A DNA stretch of 64,000 nucleotides. It comes from Symbiodinium natans. Its lineage: Eukaryota; Sar; Dinophyceae; Suessiales; Symbiodiniaceae. Shown one piece after another: positions 1 to 11,400 of the stretch. The notes below the pieces were generated by a model. That model saw nothing but the letters and a program-made list of their open reading frames with translations, did no database searches and was not told where the DNA came from. The DNA is taken from the NCBI GenBank assembly GCA_905221605.1, contig CAJNDS010002745.1, forward strand, positions 234,501 through 298,500. Direction: 5' to 3'. Position 1 is the stretch's first letter, and each line of letters opens with the position of its first letter. The position numbers and the translations under genes were made by a program.

Positions 1-95
1 GGATATATATATATATACATAACTAATCCCTGAAAGGGTATATATATATATATATAATCCCTTACAGGGTATATATATATATATATATATATTAG
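1..95. repeat. AT dinucleotide microsatellite
   Basis: Three runs of alternating AT are separated by two short unique pieces, aatccctgaaagggt and aatcccttacagggt, which are themselves partly palindromic (ccct...aggg). It looks like a small AT-rich fold-back sequence. Confidence 0.8.
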
Positions 96-1410
96 GACCC
101 TAATTCCCTCATTCCATACTAAGAACCTGAGGGTGGAGCTCATGGCTTCTTGGGTTGAGGTTGACAGGGTTCAGGGTTCAGGGTTTAGGGTTTAGGGTTT
201 GGGGTTTAGGGTTGAGGGCTACTTAGGGGCTTCCTAGAGTGTTTAGAGTGAACCGTTACATGAGCGAAACCCCTAAAGCTGTGAGCCCACGTTCCAGAGG
301 CTCATCCGCAGTTGTGGCTGGCTGCCGCTTCTAAAGCGGGAAGAGACTGCTTTATCTGCAGATTACCAAACCTTTGAACCCACAGCCAGACCTAGAAAAC
401 CACGTGGAGTTCGGTTTCTGACACATGGCCGCTCTCCCAGGTGGTTCACGCACACATGTCAGGAAAAACACAAAATGCCACCCCCATCTTTGCCTAGAGC
501 GCCAACATCTACTTTAGAGACTGAAACACAGCCTGAACCCCTCACCTGGAACTGGCCGCTTCATAGAGAGCTTAACGGTTTAGGGCTTAGGGATGAGGGT
601 TTGGGCTTCAGAAGGGTGCGCTGCGGGGCCTGCGTTTTCGAAATTTGCTGCTTTGCAAAAAGCTTCGAGGTTTTATGCAGAGTCACAGTAATATTCACAT
701 TCTTACTTGTAGTGTGTACTCGCTTGATACGGAATCTGCATACTCAATCTTGATTCTTGATTGGAAAGAGGTATTGCAAAGAGTTCTTGTCACACAGCAT
801 GTGCTTATAAGCATTTACCCACCTTTGGAGTAGACCCTGGAAAAAAAGTATATACTTTTTAGGTATAAGTATCTATAGTAGGAACCCAGAACCAAAAAAA
901 GTATTAAAGTATAGTACTCCAAAACCCAGTTTAGGTTGCTTATAAACAGGGGGGGGGGGTGGGGGGGCTCGGTCCATCCACCGCTCCGCTCCCTGATTTC
1001 TTTAAGGTTTTTTCGGGGCTTATCTCCAAAAAACTTCTATAGATTCAGGGTTTAGGGCTTTCTAAGAGAGGCCAGGAAACCCTAAAGGGCTTCGGGTTTG
1101 AATCCCTAAAACTTAAAGCCTATAGCGTCTGGGTTAAACCTTAAACCCGAAACCTTTCAACCCTATAGGGTTTCAAGGCTAAGCAATTAAGCCTAAACCC
1201 TTAACCTTTAAACCCTATAGGGTTAAGGTTTAAAGGTTTAGGGTTTGAGATTTAGGCATTTAAACCTAAGCCGGCCCCACTTGCTAAGTCCCCTGATCCT
1301 TTAAGTAGCTTGTAGTAGAGCCCTGTGATATCGTGCTCAGGGGGCTTAGGGTTTAGGGATGAGGTTTAGGGGTTTAGGGTTTGGGGCTTGGGGCTTAGGG
1401 TTTAGGGTTT
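96..1410. other. Degenerate telomere-like DNA without a recognised gene
   Basis: Scattered TTTAGGG, TTTGGGG and CCCTAAA motifs alternate with short unique pieces. A 17-bp G-rich run lies near 950. Short open frames around 475-833 show no family motif and no plausible splice context. I see no gene here. Confidence 0.5.
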
Positions 1411-1492
1411 CGGGCCACGCCTGGAGACAAGCCAAGCCCCGCCATCAACTCCTCATGCTGCTGCTTGACCAGCGCCACCTCGAGGGCGCTTG
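1411..1492 (-). CDS. Exon-like island, possible coiled tail exon
   Basis: The minus strand is open through SALEVALVKQQHEELMAGL, a helical, charged stretch, then a GC dinucleotide that could be a donor. TTTAGGG arrays flank it on both sides. It lies downstream of the channel gene in the same orientation and may be a further tail exon of it, but the splice phase does not match the last exon I could join (2453-2515). Confidence 0.4.
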
Positions 1493-1565
1493 AGATGAGG
1501 GTTTAGGGTTTAGCGTGATGGGGTTTAAGGTTTAGGGTTTAGGGCTTAGGGGGGGTTTAGGGCTC

Positions 1566-1602
1566 AATAGGGATGACAGTACCACCAATTATCATCCCTA
1601 TT
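1566..1602. repeat. Short perfect inverted repeat
   Basis: Arms aatagggatga and tcatccctatt are perfect 11-bp complements around a 15-base loop. It resembles the centre of the larger fold-back elements in this window. Confidence 0.6.
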
Positions 1603-2280
1603 AAGGGCTGCTCGGGTTTAGGGTTTCGGCTTCGGGGTTTTTGGGGTGTCGGGTTTAGGGTTTGGGGTGATGGGGTTTAGGGATTAGGTTTAGGATTTTT
1701 GGGGGGGTTTAGGGTAAGGGTGATGCGGTTTAGGGTTTAGGGTTAGGGGTTTAGGGTTTAGGATTTGGGGTTTGGTGCTCGTGTGGCTTGGGATTTAGCG
1801 TGCGGATGTTGAACTAAGTGCTTCGTTTGGGGAGCGAGGATTTACCGGGGCAGGTTTGGGGGCCCTAGAAAAAGAATAGGGCTCCATCAGGATTACATAT
1901 TGTTAAACCCTAAACCCCTAAACCCCTAAACCCATTACGGGGTGCGAGAGACGAAAAAGTACTCTCAAATCAAGCCCTGTTCTGGCGAGAATACTTTATA
2001 AGGGAACCGTGTACCAAAAAAAGGCGAAAGGGTAGCACTCGGCTACCAACGCTTCAGGTGGCAGTTCAGGGCTTTCGTGGGCTGTGGCTAAGGAACTTGG
2101 ATTTTGAAGTTACCATAATACGGCTGCAAACAAGGAATTTCAAGCTACCATAATACGGTTATGAGCACTATAGTACCCTTGCTATGAGAACGTCTTCTAC
2201 CTGACAAGGAACTCAGAACCTTGTGCTAGGGCCCTAAACCCCACACCCTACCCTACACCCCAAGCCCCGGGTCCAGGGTC

Positions 2281-2402
2281 GGGTTTAGGGTTTAGGGTTT
2301 AGGGTTTAGGGTTTAGGGTTTAGGGTTTAGGGTTTAGGGTTTAGGGTTTAGGGTTTAGGGTTTAGGGTTTAGGGTTTAGGGTTTAGGGTTTAGGGTTTAG
2401 GG
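2281..2402. repeat. TTTAGGG telomere-like array
   Basis: About 17 head-to-tail copies of TTTAGGG without variants, inside DNA that carries exons on both sides, so this is interstitial and not a chromosome end. Confidence 0.95.
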
Positions 2403-2452
2403 TCAGGTGTTTTGGGCTTCCCAGTATCAAGGGTGTTAGAGTTCGTCCGTTC

Positions 2453-5400
2453 CTCAGGAATTAGGCAACGCCGAGGGGCAATATCTTCCTGCATCATTTT
2501 CTTCAGTTCCATCACCTGAGCGGTTTGTGTCACAAAAAAGGACCCGCAAACACATGACTAGGTTGCAGCCACATGCTCGAACTGGACTTTGTGGTGATGT
2601 TTATGATAGCTCAGGTTGCCCTAAAACTTAAACCCCTAAACCCTAAACCCTAAACCACGAAACTCCAAGATGAATCCCGGTGCCATGGCGGCCCTCATTG
2701 CGCCCCAAACCCAAAACCCCAAACCCTTAAACTTCCTGTACTGGGTTTAGGGTTTAGGGTTTAGGGTTTAGGGTTTAGGGTTTAGGGTTTAGGGTTTAGG
2801 GTTTAGGGTTTAGGGTTTAGGGTTTAGGGTTTAGGGTTTCGGGTTTGGGGTTTGGGGTTTAGGGTTTGGGGCTTGGGGGTTAGGGTTTAGGGTTTAGGGT
2901 TTAGGGTTTAGGGTTGGGGTTTGGGTTTTGGGGTTTAGGGTTTGGTTTTTTTGTTGAGATGCAAGTTTAGGGTTTAGGGTTTAGGCCTTAGGGTTTGGAA
3001 TGCAACGTGCGGAAGGGTTCGGTGCTGCTCTTGGACGCATTTGAAAACTGGAGCCCATAAGCGGCAAGAGCAAGAAAACCTAAACCCTGCACCCCCAGCC
3101 CCAAACGTGAAAACCTAAACCCTAAACCCTAAACCCTGAACCCTAAACCCTAAACCCTGAACCCCCTCATCATTCAGGCAGGGGCGCAGAACACTGTAGA
3201 AGGGAGTGCATGATGACGGGGTCTCGTCTGAAGAAGTTGCCGAGGTTCTTGCAGAACTCGAGATAGGACAGGTTGCCGTCCTTGTCCTCTGCTGGGGTTC
3301 GCTTAGCCCTAAACCCTAAACCCTATACCCTATACCCTAAACCCTAAACCCTAAACCCCAAACCCTTAACCCTAAGAAGTGAAGGTTCCCTAAGTAAGTC
3401 GTTGATTTTTTGACTGATTCCAGCCCTCATATCCCGCACCCCACCCGTGCCCTACAGCCCTACAGCCCTAAGCCTAAGCCCTAGCCCTAAAGTCTAAACC
3501 CTAAACCCTAAGCCCTAAACCCTAAACCCCCTCCTCGTCGAGGACGCGAAAGATGAGCTCCATTTCGTCTTTCTTGATGTCCATGTGCTCCATAAGTCTC
3601 TTAAACTCATCCTGAGTCAATGGGTGGAGGGTTTAGGGTTTAGGGTTTAGGGTTTAGCGTTTAGGGTTTTGGGTTGGGCGGAGGGTTTGAGGGTTAGGAT
3701 GTGTAGGTTTCAGGGCCTACAAAGCCCTTTTTCCTAATCTAAGGGCAGTTGTATGGTCCCTTACCTTCTTTAAAGGGTTCTGAAGAAAGTCTTTTTTAGA
3801 GGGTTCAGAGCCCACACCCTGAGCCCTTGAACCCGAAAATGCCGTCCAGACTGAAGCCCACATCCGCCCGAGTTGCGACGTTGTCATACCCACGCCGCAT
3901 CTCTTCTAAGGATACCGTTCCACTCTGGTCCTGGTGGGAGATCATGTCATTACAACTGCTGCTATTAGTACTTCTACTATTGTTACATGTTCGTGCCCTT
4001 TATAGGGTTTACGGCTTGCGAGTTCAGGGACCCTCTCGTCCTGGGACAGAAGAACCTTTCGGGTTTTAGGGTTCGTGCAGGGTGTAACGTGTCGGGTGTA
4101 GCTCGAGGATTGAGTTACGTCAAAGGAGGACTTTAGCCTTTTCATGGTGATTTTTGCGGTACCCTATGGAATACGGCACCCTTGTAAAGCGTACCTCTAA
4201 AAGGGACCCTTATTTAGAGAACTACCTATGTAGTGAAGACCCCAAACCCTAAACCCTCAACCCTAAACCCTAAACTCTAAACCCTAAACCGTTCTTAAAC
4301 CCTTACTAAACTCTGACTAGGGCTTTACGTCTAGCATTGTCGGGCCGCTCGTCAGCACGGCATCAAAATTGCGAGGCCTTGCTTTCTGAAAGCTCCAAGG
4401 GAGCTTTTATGGGGTTTAGGGGTTTAGGGGTTTAGGGGTTTAGGGGTTTAGGGGTTTAGGGGTTTAGGGGTTTAGGGGTTTAAGGCTTAGGGCTTAGGGC
4501 TGAAGGCTCAGGATTTTGTAGGGTTTGGGATTCCAAGTCCGTCCTTGTCCAAGTTTGCGCAAAGCACCGCCAGTTCCACCATTTGTTTGGCTCGATCTTC
4601 ATCCTTCCTGGGAGGTGTCTACCCGGAGTCTACCCTAGACCTTGTATGAGAGACAACAGAACCCTAACCCTAAACCCTAAACCCTAAACCCTAAAACCCT
4701 AAACCCTAAAACCCCAAAACCCGAAAACCCTAAAACCCTAAAACCCTAAAACCCTAAAACCCTAAAACCCTAAAACCCTAAAACCCTAAAACCCTAAAAC
4801 CCTAAAACCCTAAAACCCTAAAACCCTAAAACCCTAAAACCCTAAAACCCTAAAACCCTAAAAACCTAAAACCCTAAAACCCTAAAACCCTAAAACCCTA
4901 AAACCCTAAAACCCTAAAACCCTAAAACCCTAAAACCCTAAAAACCCTAAAACCCTAAAACCCTAAAAACCCTAAAACCCTAAAAACCCTAAAACCCTAC
5001 TTGCAACTATGAAAAGGCCAGCTTCTTTTTGATCTTCTGCTCGTGGTCGTTCTCGCGAGCTTCGGAGGCCCGCTCGACAATGACCTGCCAACGCTGCAGG
5101 GCCCAAGGCTAAACTAGGGTTTAGGGTTTAGGGTTTAGCGTTCTAGACACACACACACACACACACACCCGCGTGCTTGCTTTACACACATACGCATACA
5201 CATACACGTACACATACACATGCACATACACACACATACACATACGCATACACATCTACACATTCACATACACATTCACATACACATAGACGCTTACACA
5301 AGTACACTGACATGATTCTTTCCGCTTCGCCTCCTCTCCCCCCTATGCCTTAAACCCTAGACCCCGAACCCTGAAGCCCTAAAGCCCAAAGAAACCCAGT

Positions 5401-8400
5401 AAAAGCCCTCAAAAAAAGCCTGGAAAAACAACAACAAAGGACCTCAGCCTACACCCACACATCGCACATCCGCGCAGTTTAACTCCAACCCTCCCCCCCC
5501 CTCCCCACACCAAAACAAGCGCGCCCATTACTGCTTTGTGAAGTGTATCGGGGGGCCCCCAAACAGAGGGCACAGGGTTTGGGTTTGGGGGTCGAGAGGG
5601 GACAAACGGCCTGGGCCTTGTGCTGGTTGGCTTCGGGTTGTTGATAGGGTTTAGTAGGGTCGCGGGTTTAGGTTTTTGGGCAGCTTCTTAGGGGGTCCGG
5701 TGTAGGTGTCGGGGTGGGCACATACCTCGCAACAAACTAGACCACCCTAAACCCTAAACCTAAACCCGAAACCCTAAACCCTTAAAGGCCCTTAAACCTA
5801 AACCCCATTTACGTCCTTCGGCTTCAGCCGGCTAACCCATAACCCCGAGATTCCTAAAAAAACAACCTTTGCCTATGCCTGTGTCTCATACACATCCCTA
5901 ACAAGCCACACCCCACATACCTCCGGTCACCTCCCCCCCTTCCCCCCCCCCCCTCCCAAACCCTATAGGGGGTTTCGGGCCCCCACTCCGAATCCTACCC
6001 CCAGCTGGACACTTGTGCAAGTAGGCCGCGGCTAAGATCAAGTTCATGATGCCCAAGGAGATCCTATACTGAACTTGGAACCGTAGCAGAAATTATTTGC
6101 TGTTTCTTAGGAATTATAGTGCCCCAAAAGTTGAAAACTATTTCCAAGTACCCCTAAGGATCGTGATCATGACGAGGTAGACCACTGGAGACAGCCAGGG
6201 CGCGCGCTCCTGTCTAAGCCACAACTGTCCCAACCTAGCCCACCGACGTGAAGACTCCCCATGAGGCTGTACTTGGAGGATGGGTAGGGTTTAGGGTTTA
6301 GGGCCTAGGGCTTAGGGCTTAGGGCTTAGGGCTGAGGGCTTAGGGCTTAGGGCTTAGGGTTTAGGGTTTGGGGTTTGGGGTTTAGGGTTTAGGGTTTAGG
6401 GTTTAGGGTTATGTCATAGCTGGATCATGCCCTCTTAGGGTTTAGGGTTTAGGGTTTAGGTTTTAAGGTTTGGAGTTTAGAGTTTAGAGGTTAAGGTTTA
6501 GGGGAGCCCCCAAAGCCCCAAAGACGCCGCTTCTCAAAAGCCCTAAACCCTAAACCCTAAACCCTAAAAGCGAGGGCTTCGGACTCAGGCGGGATCTGCC
6601 GAGCTGCGATGAGTGGCACTGAAATCTGCCCCCACGAGTCGCCCGCGACAATCCTGATCTACTACTCTGGGGGCCCCGTTTTTTTTTTTTATAATAGGGT
6701 TTGGGGGTATTGAAGAATTATGAAAAAAGTGAGGGCTTTTTGGGTGGTAATATATAGTATATTTGTATAGGGACCATAAGGGAATACAAACAATTATTGA
6801 AACCCCTATATTCTTTGCTTAAGAACCCCTCAACAAGTTTACTAAAACATACTCTTCCTTATAAGTACTTAGAAAGGTTTTCTTTAGGAAGAAGTATCTT
6901 TTTTGGGTGGCTCTACGAAAATGGGGGCCTTAACAATTAGAATAGAATTTTGGGGGTCTTATATAGTATATTTCCATAGGGACCACAAGAGAATACTAGT
7001 CTTAATTATTCCGATCCCTACATTGCGTTACTTTAAGAACCCCTCAAAAACAAACAACAAATATTCTTACCTATAAGGGCATTATAGGAATTATTGTCTT
7101 CTATTTGTGGTTCTCCAGTAGGAGTGGTGTTGATGCATCCGGGCGTTTGGTTTGATTCTTGAAGGTTCAGAGTGGAGGGTTGAGGTCTTGGGGTGTAGGT
7201 TCAGGGTTAGGGTTTAGGGTTTAGGGCTTGGGGTTTAGGGTTTAGGGTTTAGGGTGTAGGGTTTAGGGTTTAGGGTTTAGGGTTTAGGGTTTGGAGTGCA
7301 GCGTAGAATTTGGCTAAGGGGCGACACATGTTGGGGCTGATGGAGTAGATCGATGCGGTGCTGGTGTTCCAGGCTCCGTCCATAAAAACCATGTCTTTTA
7401 CCGACAGGGTTTAGGGTTTAGGGTTTAGGGCTCATCTAAACATGTACTTGGCACCAGTCCTTGCGTAAACCCTAAACCCTAAACCCGAAACCCTAAGCCC
7501 TAAACCCTGAACCCAAGCCCCAAACCCCAAACCCCAAGCCCCAAACCCCAAACCCCAAACCCTAAACCCTAAACCCTAAATCCTAAACCCCAAACCCCAA
7601 CCCAAACCCCAACCCTAAACCCCAAACCCCAAACCCCAAATCCCAAACCCCAAACCCTTCCTAAGGGAGCCAGGGGTCTGCTGAAAGAGCGTGACCAGCG
7701 CGGCGAAGACGGTCCGAAAGCCCCGTTCACAGCGCGGGCAGTCTGGAAACTGCCGCTCCAGTCCCAGTTCTGGGCTGGGGTTTAGGGTTTAGGGTTTAGG
7801 GCTTAGGGGGTTTAGAGGGTTTAGATGGTTTAGAGGGTTCAGAGGATTTAGAGGGTTTAGAGGGCTTGTAGGGTTGAGAGATGTTGAGAGGGTTTATGGG
7901 GCTTACAGGCTTCATGGGGTTTGTAGGGTTTCTGGGGCTTATAGGGTTTGTGGGGTTTATAGGGTTTATAGGGTTTGTGGGGTTTATAGGGTTTATAGGG
8001 TTTATAGGGTTTATAGGGTTTATAGGATTTATGGGGCTCATGGGGTTTACAGGGCTTATTGAAATTATGACGGGTTCAGGTCCGGGGAAGATGCGAGGAG
8101 TTTTGAGGAAAGCTTCGAGGACTTTTGAGGATTCTTTCGAGGAGTTTGTTTGTAAATCTAGTTTCAAGTTACAGGGCTTGAGGGTTAGGGTTTAGGGGTG
8201 GGGGGAGGAATGGGGGACTCTGTGCGTTTTGGGGTGCTGAGGGCTGAGTAGTTTGGGGATAAGTAGGGAACCTTGGGGTGTTACAGGGCGGTTGTCGTGA
8301 CCATACAGCTGTTCGAGCTTGAGAGAGAGCCAGGATTTCGGGTTTAGTGTTTGGGTTTGTGGGGGCAGAGGGGGGGGGGGGGGGGCAGTACGGTAACTGA

Positions 8401-11400
8401 TAGGCCCCCCCCCCTCCTCCCCACCACTCCCCACCCTAAACCCTAAACCCTAAGCCCTAAGCCCTAAACCGTAAACCCTAAACCCCCCTGGCTGTATCAG
8501 CTTTATGCCTCAACTGCTTCGCTACAGTCGTACGCAGTTGCAGACCTGAAGCTTCGCCAGTCGGGTTTCAGAGTTTAGGGTTTAGGGTTCAGTGTTCAGG
8601 GTTTCGGGTTTTAGGGTTTCGGGTTTTAGGGTTTAAGGGTGTTAGGGTTTTAGGGTTTAGGGCTTCGCCCAGCGACCGGCCACGTGGGGATGGAACACCT
8701 CAACGGCGATGACGGCCCAGAAAAGGAGGCACCTGAGTTGTGTGCGCTCTGTGCGTTTGTGTGCGCATGTGTGCCTAAACCCTAAACCCTAAACCCTAAA
8801 CCCTAAACCCTAAACCCTAAACCCTAAACCCTAAACCCTAAACCCTAAACCCTAAACCCTAAACCCTAAACCCTAAACCCTAAACCCTACACGGCCCACA
8901 GCCCAGCCACACCAGCAGCAGGAGCATGCCGAAGAGGATCGCCTTGATGGCGGAGAAGAGACCGGTCACCAGCAGGTAAAACTCGGGAACTGAGATCAGA
9001 ACCTCGACTTGGTCTTACTGGGGTTTAGGCGTTTAGGGTTTAGGGTTTGGGGTTTGGGGGTTTGGGGTTTGGGGTCTAGGGTTTAGGATTTCCAGACTGC
9101 AGGGGAAGCTTGCAGAATGCGTACCCTGGAGTTGAAAGTTTTAGGGCTAGATTAGAGTCTCAAGAGGCCTGAGCAGGTGGAGGGGCCGGCAAAATGCCAA
9201 AACTCCAAAGCCAAACCTTGAAGAAGACTAAACCCCAAACCCCAAATCGCGTACATTTTGAAGCCCTGAGCTCTTGACCCTAGAGCCCCCCACACCCTCA
9301 ACTTTAGGGTTTTATATAGGGGGTTTAGGGTTTAGCGTTTCGAGCCCGAGGTAATTGCAGCCAGGCACTCGGATAGCTCGGAGGACCCGGATCAGGCGCG
9401 TCAGTCGGAGCAGACTTAAATTGATCACCCCGGAGAGCCTTGTGGCCGCTTCAGATGCTGGGGTCTTTGTGGTACCCTTTTGTGGGCTTTAGGGTTTAGG
9501 GTTCAGGGTTTAGGGTTTTTAGGGTGAGGGTAGGCTGTGGGGCTTAGGCTTCAGGGTTGAGTTCGAGGGCTTAGGATTACAGGGTTACAGGGTACGAGCG
9601 TATACGGATTATCGGCTTCAGGGCTGAGGCAGGGTGTTGTAGGGTCTGGGGTTTAGGGCTCGGGGGTCAGGGTTTAGGTTTTCAAGGGCTTGGGGAAACT
9701 TAGAACCTAAACCCCACTCAAAAATCCCTAGAGGATCCTGGGAAAGCAAAGCCCGCATCAATTCCCAGGGAGGAATTCGCTTCCCGAAAGAAGACACCCA
9801 TACCTTAGTCTTTGCAAGTTGCCCAAGGATCTTGTAAGTTGTTTGGGTCGCTGAACCCTCGGCCCTAAGCCGTCACGTCTGAACCCTAAACCCTGAACCC
9901 AACCCTGAGCCCTACTACACCCCAAACCCTGAACTCCAAACTCTGAATTCCGAACCCTAGATCCTAACCCTAAGCCCTAATAGTGTGTCGGGCTCAGGTT
10001 CCCTACGCCCTAAAAGATATACGCTATAATCATGTATCTGTCAGAGAATTGACTACCTCGCAGGCATGGAACTTAAAAACAAACGGCCACAATTGGGAAT
10101 TTGGCTGGGGTTTGTGGTTTGGGGTTTAGGGTGTGTTGGATCATGCCTGCAGCCCTTAGGGCAGGCGCGTCCTCTCTGGCGAGGCTAGCGCCTTCCTGCT
10201 AGCTTCCCAGGGTAGGGGTGGGCACAGGTGGTTGGGCGGTTGTCTGGTTTTTCCTTGTTTTAGGTGGGCACAAGCAGGTTAAGAGCCTCGCTCTGCCGCT
10301 GGGCAGCCCTCGGGCATTCACAGAGCGCCTGGTCGCTCATAGTCTGTGGAGGGAGGGGGGGGCGTTCGTTTTGGTCCCCACGTAGAGCGTCTGTGAGCGC
10401 TCATGGTGGGGGGGGTCTCTGTTTGTCCATCTGTGCGCCCGTTTCGACTGCGTCTTCTCTCCTTGGTTGCACCTCTGCTCTGCCGTGCGTGCAGGTGGGG
10501 GGCCCGGCGCCTGCTCCGTGTCTGCTCTGGCAGCATGGGTGGGTGCGCCTCTGTCCATCCCAGTCGCTGCGCCCAAAGTTGCTTGGGCTTGGTTGCTGGT
10601 GCTGTGGGCGGGGATTCGGGCGGCATCCTACTGGAAGATAGCATGCAGGCATTGAACTTAAAAACAAACGGCCACAATTGGGAATTTGGCTGGGGTTTGT
10701 GGTTTGGGGTTTAGGGTGTTTTGGATCATGCCTGCAGCCCTTAGGGCAGGCGCGTCCTCTCTGGCGAGGCTAGCGCGTTCCTGCTAGCTTCCCAGGGTAG
10801 GGGTGGGCACAGGTGGTTGGGCGGTTGTTTGGTTTTTTCCTTGTTTTAGGTGGGCACAAGCAGGGTGTAGGGTGTAGGGCTTAGGGTTTAGGCTGAGGTC
10901 AACAATCTGACAAATTCATTCGACTGGGTATTTTGGGGTACAGTGTCGTTTAACTGTAAAGGGAGCGCAGGAAATCTTGGAACTTACAGAGCCTCCTATA
11001 GCCTTGATAAAGCACGGCAACTGATGATAAAGCACGGCAACAGGCTCTACCGACCCTGAACAAGCCTCAACCTTGAACCCCAAACCCTAAACCCTAACCC
11101 TAAACCCTAAACACCGAGCTCAGGGTGACAGAATTTTGCAGAGCTCGCTTCACGGCAAAGTAGCAGCACGCTGGCCCAGCCCAGCAGCACGGTGACCAAA
11201 TCTATCCTAAGCGTCGGGCGCGCCTCTAAACCCTAAACCCTAAACCCTAAACCCTAAACCCTAAACCCTAAACCCTAAACCCTAAACCCTAAACCCTAAA
11301 CCCTAAACCCTAAACCCTAAACCCTAAACCCTAAACCCTAAACCACACGCCTAAAGCCCTAATCCCAAAGCCCGAATTAAAACTAACCAAACCCTAAACC

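Noticed and set aside
475-833. Two overlapping plus-strand frames near the left edge
   Set aside because: Frames overlap in different phases, have no motif and lie in degenerate telomere-like DNA.
7796-8167. NPINPINP frame and the opposite GFIGFIG frames
   Set aside because: Products of the GGGTTTATA minisatellite.
10264-10677. Overlapping frames of 79-125 codons on both strands
   Set aside because: G-rich DNA between direct repeats gives open frames in all directions; none is more protein-like than the others.
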